Part shown: positions 23,090-33,899 of the stretch, piece by piece
Numbering within the stretch: the stretch's first letter is position 1
How the letters are laid out: each line of letters starts with the position of its first letter
DNA from: Henricia sp. BOLD:AAB3569
Lineage: Eukaryota; Echinodermata; Asteroidea; Spinulosida; Echinasteridae
Direction: 5' to 3'
Assembly: GCA_037783545.1 (NCBI GenBank)
Contig: JBBELK010000560.1
Span: forward strand, 124,001 to 188,000
DNA length: 64,000 nucleotides
Translations under genes and position numbers: made by a program
Notes under the pieces: model-generated
Database searches by the model: none
What the model was told of the DNA's origin: nothing
The model's input: the letters and a program-made list of their open reading frames with translations, nothing else

Positions 23090-23780
23090 ACGTCATTGTG
23101 ACGTCATCGGGTATCAAGTTACAACCCAAAAATTACTAAAATATGCATGTTTTAAAATGCTTCCGTCTGACCCATAATTTTTGTATTTGGCAGGCTTATA
23201 TATCAGATCATGGCCTACAATTTTCTTCGTATGGGCATTTTCATCCAACCCTTCCTTCTGGGGTCAATTTGAGGTCAAAGTTAAACGAAAACGAAAATCT
23301 CAATTTTTTTCCCCTGATGAGCATCAATGTCCGTCAAACCAATTTGAATTTTTAAGAAACTAAGCACAGGCATAGGTCCTATGGCAAGTATAATATTATG
23401 ATGGCATCAAGCGTGACGTCAGCGTGACGCCATCAAGTATCAAATTACACCCCAAAAATAACCACAATATGCATGTATTAAAATCCTTCCTTGGCAGACT
23501 TATACATCAGATCATGCGCTACAAATTTCTCAGTGCGGGAATTTTCATCTGACCCTTCCTTCTAGGGTCAATTAGAGGTCAAAGTTCAACGAAAACGAAA
23601 ATCTCAATGTTTGCACTTACTGAGCTAAAATGACCAAGAAACCAAGCTGAATCTTGACAAAATTAGATACAGACAACGGCCATATGGCAGACTTTCACCA
23701 GTATGTATAGTATTATGACATCATGTGTGACGCCATCGTGACGTCATCAGGTGTCAAATTACAGCAACCCAGGAGAAAAT
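23090..23780. repeat. TGACGTCA-rich tandem-like units
   Basis: Two and a half units of about 310 bp: GTGACGTCATCGGGTATCAA (23,096), AGCGTGACGTCAGCGTGACG (23,410) and TCGTGACGTCATCAGGTGTC (23,735) each begin a unit that continues with ATATGCATGT and CATCTGACCCTTCCTTCT text. Confidence 0.75.
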
Positions 23781-24224
23781 TCCAGTTGAGTCCCATAGGG
23801 CGTGTTTGTTTCACGACAGATCCGAATCCAGATTCCGATCTGTTTTACCGCGCAGAAACAAACGAAACCGCTCTTAACTCGGATCTCAAATCACGTGAAT
23901 TGCATTTTTTAAAACCAAATTTGTCAAATTTCTGTTCCAAATTTCTCCCACGACATTCGTCGTAAATAAACGAGCATTCTAAAAAAATTGGTATCGTGTG
24001 TTGCCTCTGAAAACTGAAACGACACGGTTTTACTCACACAAAATCTCCACGATGTTTACGTCGCCATTTTGGATCTAGCGCTGAACCATCTCTCGAGAAG
24101 GATTCCACAGATCACAGATCTCGATCAGGATGTGCGCGAAGTGAACGAGTTCACCTTGGATACGCGCGGATCTGAATCTAGATCCGTCCGAAACAAACAC
24201 GCCCATAGAGTCCCATCGGATTTT

Positions 24225-24424
24225 TTAACGGGACTGAACTGGACCTAACTGGACCTAACGGGACACAACGGGATCCCATTGATTCAATGGGAGCCATTCG
24301 GAAGTAACCAACCTATTCCAGTTGAGTCCCATTATTAAAGTCCCATTGTATTTTTAACGGGACTGAACTGTACCTAACTGGAGTTAACGGGACACAACGG
24401 GATCCCGTTGATTCAATAGGTATC
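24225..24424. repeat. ATGGGAC minisatellite, block 3 (inverted)
   Basis: The same roughly 130-bp unit as in block 1, in the opposite orientation, for example GGGACACAACGGGATCCC and CCAGTTGAGTCCCATTATTA. It ends at AATAGGTATC directly before duplicated segment S. An isolated fragment of the unit is also at about 23,780-23,795, so about 430 bp of other DNA (23,795-24,210) has been inserted. Confidence 0.8.
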
Positions 24425-24616
24425 TAGCATGGAACGGTACGTAAGCGAACGTTATGACCTATAATATGACGTATAGCCGAACAAATGGGTATATAGGTGA
24501 CGTGCTGAACAATACCCGTGTCATGCCCATACAACAAACAAAACTTCTGTCGGCGTTCTACTGATAAGAGTCCCATTCAATGGCTATCGGATTATTAAAG
24601 ACGCTGAGTGACAGGT
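24425..24616. repeat. Duplicated segment S, copy 2
   Basis: Second copy of 18,785-18,968, here without the CACTG-ended element at its left edge. It is useful as an empty-site reference. Confidence 0.85.
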
Positions 24617-25269
24617 ACCGCCGCACATTTTCCGGGTGTGCTTTAGGGCGTTTCACACTGCACTGTTTTCTTCCGTCAACTTTATTGACGGATGACGGAA
24701 GGGTTGATCCAAGGTCTACTTCTCTGTCGAATTTTCATCCGTCACAGCATGATTTTCTGAAGCGGTTCGTTTGAGAAAATCCTGCGGTGGATTCTTTGTT
24801 TTAGCATGGAGAAAGAAAACACTTCCTCCATGGTTTTAGACTGAGTGGCTGAAAGAAGGATGAAACAATGCTTGGTGAATTTCCATGCGGTCGGACGTAC
24901 GCGTCTAGTGTGAGCCGCTGTTAAAAACGTACAGAACGGGCAGTGTCTGGAACAAATTCAACTTATCCGTTTTGACTTGTGGCTATACGCGACGTCCGGA
25001 CGCACATCGGAAGCAGCGACGTATACGTCTGATGGACGAAAACAGTGCAGCGGTGAACCCATCCTTTATACCGATAGCTCCGGAAGGAGGTTGTGTTAAA
25101 AGCGTATTAAACACGTGGATTTCAAACAAACCCCAATTAACATACATTATCTCTGAGGCAAGCCAAACCAATTATTATTACTCGCGTGGCTTCGGTTTTA
25201 AAAACAGCAAAAATACTAGAGCTTGGCGTTTGTTTTTTTAACAAACGCTAGGTGATCGGGTGACATGAA

Positions 25270-26360
25270 CATTGAGCTCATGATGACGTCACACTTTTGA
25301 AATTGGTTGCAAACTTGAGTTGGTCGATGTTGCAAAAGAAACATTCACTTATTGATTGCCAGTATTGGAATTCTCAAGACATGACTCTTTGACTATTCAA
25401 CGCTAAAATTGTGAATCTGATGACGTCGTTATTGGCACAGTCAATCTCATCACGACGTCACTATTGTGTGCACAATTTTTTTAAAGTTATACTGAAGAAC
25501 AAGTTATTTAATGTGGTGAAATGATCTTTCCAATATCTATTAGAGTTCTGAAGATTTTATCATTTGAGATCATATTACGTAACCACCGTGCATGTGATGA
25601 TGTTATCATTGGTATAGTCATAAAGTGCACATGTGTGGAAACGTTTTGTAGAACTGTGGTCAAATTCCCTACCACTTTGGCTCTATTTGCATTCAAAATG
25701 CTAATTTTCTGTTAACTTCCGGTTTAGACCGGAAGTAGGGTCACACAGGGGTCGTGTTAGTGTATGATTTGTTTAGTTCATTTAGACCTATAATGCTGTG
25801 AAAGAATTGTTCAAGTATCTATTACGGTTCTTGAGATATGAATTTAGGAAATAATAACCTTTGAATTTTGGTAATTTGACACCTGTGATACGACATAATT
25901 ACGTCACACTTTTGTGCACAAATTGGTCAACAATTTGATGAACATCAAGTTCTTAATTAATGTGCGAAGGAATAATACAAATATATGTTGTACATGTAGT
26001 TCTCAAGATGCAGCATTTTTAAACAATTCAGCTTCAATATCTTGCGTAATTTGACACCATATTACGTAACCACCGTCGATGTGATGACATCACCTTTGGT
26101 ATGTCACAAAGTCCACATGTGTATGAACATTTCGTTTCGTAGAACTGTGGTCAAATTCTTTACCACTTTCGCTCTATGTACATTCAAAATACTAAAAAGT
26201 TGATATTTTCAAACAACTTCCGGTTTGAACCGGAAGTTGGGGACACACATGGGGTCATGTCAAAGTTTGATTTGTTCACTTCATTAAGACCTATCATGCT
26301 GTGAAAGAATTGTTCCTGTATTTATTACGGTTCTTGAGATATGAATTTTTGAAATATTTA
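25270..26360. repeat. Tandem duplication of about 490 bp within the TGACGTCA block
   Basis: 25,590-25,860 and 26,050-26,350 match: ACCACCGT, GTAGAACTGTGGTCAAATTC, the palindrome CTTCCGGTTTAGACCGGAAG (CTTCCGGTTTGAACCGGAAG in copy 2) and TTACGGTTCTTGAGATATGA occur in the same order in each. TGACGTCA-like words also recur. No gene is seen. Confidence 0.8.
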
Positions 26361-26710
26361 ACTTTGAAATAATTAGTTCTAGGTCAAATCGATAATTGAC
26401 TAGACTATAATACGCTAGGCGCTATGCATACAACGCACGCGAACTAGAGATGCAGAGATTTCGTCCCACTTTTCACCCATAATGCACCGCGGTAAACATT
26501 GCGTGACGTCATTACGTTTCAGGTCTATTGATTCTGCGTACTGTAAACACTCATGAACAAAGACACACTGCCCATGCAGCACGTGCTTATACATATGCAG
26601 CACGATATGGGCCGAGGCAACCCCCTACCATTTTTCCCAATTCCGAAGGAATTCCTTTTAGTTTTTAGGGGTGGGGTTGATGCGTTAACAAAAGGAAGTG
26701 TGTTGAGTCA

Positions 26711-26869
26711 TATAGACCGTATCGAATAGCCACAATTTTGTGGGCACCTTTTGTTACTTAAATCGTTCAAGAATGGAAGCACAATATGTGCAGCCATGCA
26801 TGTCCTCAAGGAACAAAGAAACTGCCCCACGAAATGGCGGCTATTCGATCCGGTATATAGACCGGCAGC
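26711..26869. mobile_element. MITE family A, copy 2
   Basis: Complete copy from TATAGACCGTATCGAATAGC to GGCTATTCGATCCGGTATATA. The text after it (TAGACCGGCAGCCCA) matches R1 read on the minus strand, so the MITE entered a TA inside an inverted R1 copy. Confidence 0.85.
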
Positions 26870-27455
26870 CCAGATGCGCTGGATCAAACATTCAAGGTAC
26901 CACATGAAACTAAGTTTTGATGAAACAGCACATCACACCGAGTACGAAATGGCCCTTGCTGCAGAAGTCCCGCCAGACGCCCGCCAAACTCTCATTCCAT
27001 ATAATAAATGAAAGATACAACGGCCGTCGACAAACGAATTCATTTGTTTTGGAGCACGTGTGGTCTAGCGGGTATGACGCGGGACTCCCAATCAGGGGTT
27101 CAAGCCTCACTTCGACCAATGTGTCTGTGTCCCTGGGCAAGCCACTTAATACCAGTTGCCTCGTCAACCCAAGCGATATATGGGAAGCTGTTAAGGGGAA
27201 TGCCACAATCTAACTGCTGATAGGGTTGTGCGCCTGGCCAGCAGCACGCACCTAGTCGAGGCGAAATGGTTCTGGTGATTCCCTGACGGCAGCGGTAATA
27301 ATAGCAACAGCGCCAGGAGTACGCCCAGCGTAGACATGTGCGCTATATAAGAATTGACCATTATTATTATTATTAGCTCTGACAGACGGCTGTTCTGTGT
27401 TTCATCCGGCGTAAATCTGGAAGTGCTGTGATTGACAATGTTGAGTGGAGTTCTC
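26870..27455 (-). repeat. Repeat R1, inverted partial copy, split by a SINE
   Basis: 26,880-27,048 and 27,375-27,420, read on the minus strand, match R1 text at 28,741-28,930 and 45,261-45,510 (for example TTACGCCGGATGAAACACAG). The SINE at 27,049-27,374 splits them. Confidence 0.8.
27049..27374 (+). mobile_element. SINE-1 (tRNA-derived), complete copy
   Basis: A-box-like GTGGTCTAGCGGGTATGAC and B-box-like GGGGTTCAAGCCT form a tRNA-like head; the body contains TCCCTGGGCAAGCCACTTAA and CCCAAGCGATAT, and the 3' end is CGCTATATAAGAATTGACCA followed by (TTA)n. A shorter copy lies at 46,450-46,645. RNA polymerase III would transcribe such an element and a LINE would move it. Confidence 0.85.
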
Positions 27456-27489
27456 GGTTACTGGGTTGGCACAAAAATTTGACACAGTA

Positions 27490-29165
27490 TCCATACCAAA
27501 ATAATAACTTTCTTAATTCAGCTTTTGTCCATTTGTTTGCGAATTCACTGAAGAAGAAGCAAGAACCGGGTGAGATTATGTACAGCGCAATATCTTCTTA
27601 ATTGGTCACCATGGGTTACAATGTCTGTACGTTCTACCTAAATACTCAATGTACGTGTGTGAAATGAAGTTTAAATACATTTTCCACCATCAAAAGTTGC
27701 ATTGTCGAAAAAAAGTTGACGCGCGTCAGTGTGAGAAAAAGCGAAGTAAACAGAATATTGTAATGCACAAAATCAAGTTGTTTGTGTGAAAGCGACTGCT
27801 GTGTGCAGTGAATATCCACCCTCTGTATTGCCGATAATTGGCCCTTTAAACAATCCCCAATTCAAATGAGATGAATTGGGGATGCACTCTGATTTTTTTC
27901 GCGTGCTAATGTATGCAAATTTGACGCGTGTTGCTTGACGAAAATGCGGGATGGAAGGAATTTGGAGTGCGGCATGGAATGAATTACATAAGTCACGTGA
28001 AGTGAAGTGACGCACAAGAATGTCGTGTTAATCTGGGATTTTCAGTGAGTTGGATCATACAAATTCTCTGCGTGTAGCATTTTGTCGAGGGTTACCTCGA
28101 CGAAATCAAATTTACCCACTTTTAAAGCCAGGCGCACACTTTTGCGATTTGCTGGTCAATCGGCCAACATAACCTGACAGGTTTGCGCTGAAACTTCTGG
28201 CCGTACATGAACCGGGACAATTAAAACAAAATTGTTAGATTTTTCTGTATAATAATGGTTTGGTAATAATCCGGTTTTTGGCTGGTAAATCGCAAAGGTA
28301 AATCGTAAATCTGCGGGGTTTATATTGGATGGATTCACACTAAACCTTAAAGTGCGTCTCTTTGAAAAATATAGCCATAGGGCCTATGTAGGGAAATGAG
28401 TCACTGAAAATCACACATCTACACAAAAATGTGCCAAACACAGAATTTATTAAATTTTATAAAATGAGTTACCAGCAAATTGGGTTTTAGAAAAAGTAGC
28501 AAAAAAGTAAAGTAAAAGTAATATTGCTTTGCCCACTGTCGCGTCGACCTCGGCAAAATTTGGTGCTAAACGGCACCATGAAATTGGCTCCTGGTCACCA
28601 AAAAGCTCAACACTGGCGCATAAAATACGCGTCGAACGTCAGGCGTCGCACTCCAACTTTGACGTGCAAAGATTAATTTAAGACCTGCATGTATTTCAGG
28701 ACGCGCCTCGTTAGCCCGCACCGCAATAGACGCACATGTATCTTACGCCGGATGAAACACAGAACAGCCGTCTGTCAAAGCTACCCGTTCAAAACAAACA
28801 GACTCGTTTGTCGATGGCCGTTGTGTCTTGCATTTATTATATGGAATGAGATTTGGGTCGGCGTCTGGCGGGACTTTTGCAGCTTTCATCTAAACTTAGT
28901 TTCATGTGGTATCTCGAATGTTTGATCCAGCGCAATTTGTTGCCCCCTTTGGGAGTCCCCAGGGGTCAAACGCAGCAGAGGGACCGCCCATATTTGCAAA
29001 AACTAGGTCACTTTTTAAATGTTCACTGCCCTCGGTTTTCGGTACCTCGTTCGTTTAACCAAAACCCTCTGGGCTTCCGGTCTAATAGGGGCGTTAGAGA
29101 GGTCATTAGGCCCCATATCGTGCTGCGTATAAGCCGGCACGTACAGGTATGTCAACAATTGAAAT
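27490..29165. repeat. Repeat R1, copy A (about 1.7 kb)
   Basis: From CAAAATAATAACTTTCTTAA to GCACGTACAGGTATGTCAAC this matches 43,990-45,737 in the same order with small indels, while the outer flanks differ. Inverted fragments lie at 26,870-27,455 and around the foldback element at 30,256-33,793. I see no transposase or reverse transcriptase in it; open frames are short and differ between the copies. It is most likely a non-autonomous element of unknown type. Confidence 0.85.
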
Positions 29166-29336
29166 GATTTGGCGCATCATTGTTGTTAATCCTGTCGTAT
29201 TTACCCAACGGTCGACCAACTTAGAAGTTAATAGTTATTCGAATATCTATGTTAATTGATCCCATTCCTGTAATTGGCGGTGCTTCAAAACATATTTTTA
29301 TAAATTCTACTTTACGTTATACTTTTTTCCCCACAG

Positions 29337-29375
29337 CCATTGGAACACAGCATTGAGGTACCCCGGGGAAACGAG
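29337..29375 (+). CDS. Host mini-exon (13 codons, phase 0/0)
   Basis: Acceptor CTTTTTTCCCCACAG, then 39 bp open in the phase-0 frame as PLEHSIEVPRGNE, then donor GTGAGG. The length is a multiple of three with phase-0 borders, fitting the exon 277 bp downstream. The call rests on splice signals and phase, so a single 39-bp exon alone would be weak; the close neighbour at 29,653 supports it. Protein family not recognised. Confidence 0.5.
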
Positions 29376-29652
29376 GTGAGGTCATCATCTTGCCACTACA
29401 TGTTGGTCATGCTATAAATTTAGGGTCGAGCGTGTGACATTTTTCTGTCCCCGTTACACCTGACATATTGCTATTTGCCATACAAGTATCTTTAAAAATG
29501 CCTTAAAAACATATGTTTATGAATATGTACTTTATGTAATCAGTCTTTGAAATAGAAGGCATTTAAAGAATATGTCCCGATTTTACAAACTACAACATTT
29601 TACAAGATGTGAGAAGTAACGGGAACAGAATAATTTGACCCCAAATTTATAG

Positions 29653-29712
29653 AATGACCTACATGTATCTCCTCTTCTAACCACCGGCTCATCAACCAAA
29701 AAGACAGCCAAG
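29653..29712 (+). CDS. Host exon (20 codons, phase 0/0)
   Basis: Acceptor CCAAATTTATAG, 60 bp reading NDLHVSPLLTTGSSTKKTAK without a stop, and donor GTATGA. Phase 0 on both sides, as for the exon just upstream. The residues are Ser/Thr/Lys-rich and look like a disordered linker. The polypyrimidine tract is short, so confidence is moderate. Confidence 0.5.
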
Positions 29713-29726
29713 GTATGAAGAATAGG

Positions 29727-29985
29727 GATCGATTTCACAAAAGTTAAGACGAGTTAAATGCGTCCTAATTCCAATAACAATGTCCCAAGATAAGAAGAGT
29801 GACCCTTCCTAAGACGCGTCTTAGCGCCTTGTGAAATCACCCCCTGGTCATGTATTTAAATCAACTACCCACTGAGACCTGGGATCGATTTCACATAAAT
29901 TAAGATGAGTTTAGTGCGTCCTAATTCCCATACCAACGTACCAAGATCAGAGTGACCCTTCCTTAGCGCTTTGAGAAATCATGTG
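29727..29985. mobile_element. MITE family F, two adjacent copies
   Basis: GGGATCGATTTCACA followed by AGATGAGTTTAGTGCGTCCT-type text begins copies at about 29,736 and 29,882; each ends TTAGCGC(C/T)TTG(T/A)GAAATCA, an inverted match to the start. Copies are about 110-120 bp long. Confidence 0.65.
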
Positions 29986-30112
29986 CCTGCAGGCAGAAGG
30001 GCGGTGTCACGGTTTGCACATGCGCAGCAAAATTTGTGTGTGTTTTTTTTTTGTGTGTGAAGTGAATATTGTAAATTTATAATGCTTATATAATTTTAAA
30101 CTTTTATTGATT

Positions 30113-30215
30113 TAACCACTTCAAGAATGGAAGCACAATATGTGCAGCCATGCATGTCTTTAAGGAACAATGAAACTGCCCCACGAAATGGCGGCTATTC
30201 GATCCGGTCTATATA
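30113..30215. mobile_element. MITE family A, copy 3 (5'-truncated)
   Basis: The left arm is missing. The core AAGAATGGAAGCACAATATG and right arm CCACGAAATGGCGGCTATTC are present, ending GGTCTATATA. It is again inserted at the TA of an inverted R1 fragment (TAGACCGGCAGCCCA follows). Confidence 0.8.
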
Positions 30216-30255
30216 GACCGGCAGCCCATAGGGTTTTGGTTAAACGAACGAGGTA
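30216..30255 (-). repeat. R1 fragment left of the foldback element
   Basis: GGGTTTTGGTTAAACGAACG then AGGTA is the complement of R1 text near 29,041-29,070. The R1 copy continues, in reduced form, at 33,796-33,895 (GCGCTGGATCAAACATTCGA). Confidence 0.75.
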
Positions 30256-33200
30256 GTCAGGCAGCATGTGGTGTCCCGTGGGACCTTAATGATTAGAAGG
30301 TCTCACCTACCTAGATGTATTACAAGGGTGCTCAGAAGCACAAAAAACATTGTTGGCAATTTCAAAAATGTTGCAGAGGGCGGCCATCTTGGATTTAAAA
30401 ATGGCCGCCAGTTTAAGCCTTATTGCATATAACTATGTAAGGTGTAGGCAACTAATCAGCCGATTTTAAAGATCATGGTGTTGATATTATTGTTTTCCGT
30501 GGTGCTAAATGTAATTCTGAGATTTTCAAACTGATGATGAGGATCTGGGTCATTTCCAATATGGCCGCCATTACAATTAACAGGTGTCATGTGTATAGGC
30601 AGTGTCAGGTGTAGGTACCTCAGCCGATTTTAAACATCATGGTGTTTATACTATGGTTTTCCGTTGTGCCGAATGCAATTCCGAGGTTTTCAAAATGATG
30701 AGAGGTCGGGGCCACGTGATTAGACCGAGGATCTGGGTCATTTCCAATATGGCCGCCATTAAAATTAACAGGTGCCAGTTGTAGGCAGTGTCAGGTGTAG
30801 GTACATCATCAGCCGATTTTAAAGATCGTTCTGTTGATACTATATGGTTTTCCGAGGTGCTAAATGGCATTCTGAGGTTTTAAACTATGAGAGGTCAGGG
30901 TCACGTGATAAGGATGAGGTCAATTTCAAATCTGGGTCAATTCCAAGATGGCTGCCGTTGGCCTTAAATCGCTGAAATGGCTGTAACTTCTTTAATATTT
31001 TTTGTAGAACAATGATGTAAATGTATACCTTAGGGTTTTCATGGTCAGGCAATTGACTGACATCAATAAAATTTCAACCCAACCTTCAACAAACGATAAA
31101 GGCCACAATCTCAAGATGGTGGTCATTAATCCCCAGTGGTATAGGGGTAGAGAGAATTCGAACGCCCGTGCTTAGTTATACTTCTTTTTAACTGCTGGTG
31201 TTGGATACGTAATATTTATAATTATTGGTCAGTAACATGGATGATTACGTCTTGTAGCAAGGCTGGCTGCATCAGCGTCCGTAAGAGCCGCTAAGGCAGG
31301 GTGCGCCACTCTGTATCAATGCACTTCTAGAGCTGCTTTTGAGATGTACGATTCAGGAGGTAAGCTCATCCCACGCAGGTTTAATCAGGATAAAAACCCT
31401 TTTATTGGAGCCTTTAACTGCCAAATTCTCCACTAGAAGTAGAAAATTATTCATTGCTGTATGAATCGAAGGTACAACTGGACTAGCGGAAGTGTTTTGA
31501 AACGTTTTCAGAGTGGTTGTCGATCAGTGCCTTGTTGTACTGTATTGGGGTGGGTTGGGCCAGGTTGGGGCTGGGCTGGCAAGCTTAGCTGGACTGGCTT
31601 TGGGCTGGGCTTTGGGCTGGGCTTTGGGCTGGGTTGGGCCGAGTTGGCTGCTGGCGCTGGGCTGGCTAGCTGACTGGCTTGGGGCTGAGCTTGGGCTGAG
31701 CTTGGGCTGGAGCTGGTCTGGGCCGGACTGGACTGGGCTGGGCTGAGCCGAGCTGAGCTGGGACTTGTGGGGGCTGAACTGTGCTGGGGTGTGCTGCGGC
31801 TGTGGGGGCTGGGATGGGCTGGCCTGGGCCTGGGGGGCTGAGGCTATAAGCCAGGCACTCCGTGCTTTCCCATCACAGCCCGTGTACGAACCCGTCATGG
31901 TTATGGAAGGAATGTACCCAATTGATGTACATCGTGTACGTGCAGGTGCATACACATCCACATTCGGGCCCTTGCAGCTGTGAACTGTGCGATCCGCATT
32001 CGGGTCATGCATGGAGTGCCTGGCTTATAGCCTCTCCCGGGCCTGGGGATGGGGATGGGGCTGGGGCGGATGGGGATGGGGATGGTTTGGTTGGTTGGCT
32101 TCAGGCTGGGCCGGGGTGGCTTCAGGCTGGGCCGGGGTGGATTCGGACTGGCTTTGGGTTGGGCCGGGGTGGTTTCCGGCTAGGCTAAACTTCCAGCTGG
32201 GCTGAACTTCCAGTTGGGGTCGGGTGGCTTGGGGATGGGATGGGGTGGCTTTGGGTTCGGCTGGGATGGCTTCAGTCTGCGGTGGCTTTGGACTGGCTTC
32301 GCGGGGTGACTTCGGGCTGGGCCGGGATGGACTCGGGCTAGGCTGAGGTGGATTCGGGCTGAGCCGGGGAGGTTTTGGGTTGAGCTGGGCCGGGGTAGCT
32401 TTGCACTAGGCCGGAGTAGCTTGGGGCTGGGCCGGGGTGGCTTCTGGCTGGGCTGAACTTCCAGGTGGGGTCGGGTGGCTTGGGGCCGGGCCGGGCTGGG
32501 TGGCTTTGGGCTCGGCTGGGGTGGCTTCGGTCTGGGGTGACTTCGGGCTGGGCCGGGATGGCCTCGGGCTAGGCTGAGGTGGATTCGGGCTGAGCCGGGG
32601 TGGTTTTGGGTTGGGCTGGGCCGGGGTAGCTTTGCACTAGGCCGGGGTAGCTTGGGGCTGGGCCGGGGTGGCTTCTGGCTGGGCTGAACTTCCAGCTGGG
32701 GGCGATTGGCTTGGGGCTGGGCTGGGGTGGCTTTAGGCTCGGCTGGGGTGGCTTCGGTCTGGGGTGGCTTTGGGCTGGACTAGGATGGCTTTGGCTGGGC
32801 CGGATGGCATCGGACTGGACCTGGATGGCATCGGGCTGGGCCGGATGGCATCGGGATGGGCTAGGGTGGCTTCAGGCAGGACATATATGGCTTCGAGCTG
32901 CATTGGCTGGGGTAGCATCGGGCTGGGCTGGGACAGTCTCGGGCTAGACTTCGGAGCTTCGGGATGGCTTAGGGTTGGGCTGGGATGGTAATTTGTTAAT
33001 AAAACCTGTGTGGGATGAACTGACCTCCTGAACCACGTGTCTCTAAAACAGTCCTAGAAATACAGATTGTCAGAGAGGCAATTCTGGCAGAGTGGCGCAC
33101 CCTGTCTTAGCGGCTCGTACGGTGGCTGATGCAGCCAGTCTTGCCACTAGATGGGGTGGGGGGGGAGGGGGGTGGTTGGGGGGTGGGTCTTGTTAAGCAC

Positions 33201-33793
33201 ATTACTGACCAATAAAAGAAGCTACATCTGACATAAGCAGTTACAGAAGCCAATTTCTCTACCCCCTTCCATGCCTATATATTATGACCGCCATTTTGAA
33301 TTTGTTGCTTTTATTGTTTGTCGAAGGTTGGATTGAAATATCATGGATACCAGTGAATTCCCTGACACTGAAAACCCCAGGGTAGACATTTAAGTCACCG
33401 TTTTACTCCAAATATTACAGAAGCTACAGCCATTTTAACGATTTTCAAGGTTATTGGCGGCCATTTTGGAATTGGCCCAGATTTCACCCATTTCTGGTGA
33501 CTTGATTTTGGTAGACTTTTTTCCTGTCATTCACCACATTCAGTAGGACCAATAACCACTGAAAAATCTTTTGTTAAATTTTGTTTGAGGTTGGGGAACT
33601 TTTTTTCTAGCAGAAAATGGATATAAAATGTCGGCCATTTTGAAATCCAAGATGGCCGCCGTCTGCAACCACTCAGATTTTGCCAACATGGTATTTCTTG
33701 TTCCTTGGGGTGTAATTAAGACATCTAGCTATGTGGCATTTTCTAATCATCCGATGCCCACGGGCCTTAATTTCTTACCACATGCTGCCTGAC
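30256..33793. mobile_element. Foldback (long-TIR) transposon enclosing a G-rich minisatellite
   Basis: Ends GTCAGGCAGCATGTGG and CCACATGCTGCCTGAC are perfect 16-bp inverted repeats, flanked by TA (30,254-30,255 and 33,794-33,795). The arms stay inverted for about 1 kb with gaps: GGCGGCCATCTTGGATTT near 30,380 pairs with text near 33,640; GCTGTAACTTC near 30,980 with GAAGCTACAGC near 33,420; GGCTGCATCAGC near 31,263 with GCTGATGCAGCC near 33,124. Direct ATGGCCGCCATT-type units recur within the left arm. No transposase is seen. It is inserted in an inverted R1 copy. Confidence 0.8.
31540..32990 (+). repeat. G-rich GGCTGGGCTGGG minisatellite
   Basis: About 1.45 kb of GGGCTGG, GGCTTCGG and GGGCCGGGGTGG words with a higher-order unit of about 190-200 bp between 32,280 and 32,780 (for example GCCGGGGTAGCTTTGCACTA at about 32,390 and 32,620). 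A short GGGATGG run lies at 32,040-32,090. The G runs on one strand could form quadruplexes. Open frames on either strand, up to 162 codons, are by-products. Confidence 0.9.
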
Positions 33794-33899
33794 TAAGGTA
33801 CCAACATTGCGCTGGATCAAACATTCGAGGCACCACATGAAACTAAGTTTTGATGAAAGAGCACATCACACTGAGAACGAAATGGCCCTTGCTTATAGT

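Noticed and set aside
31524..32012. 162-codon minus-strand open frame, Pro/Ser/Gln-rich
   Set aside because: It is the complement of the GGCTGGG minisatellite; composition and repeats explain the open frame. No start context or splice support.
30256..33793. A gene cluster in the G-rich middle of the foldback element
   Set aside because: All open frames follow repeat composition; none shows domains or introns.
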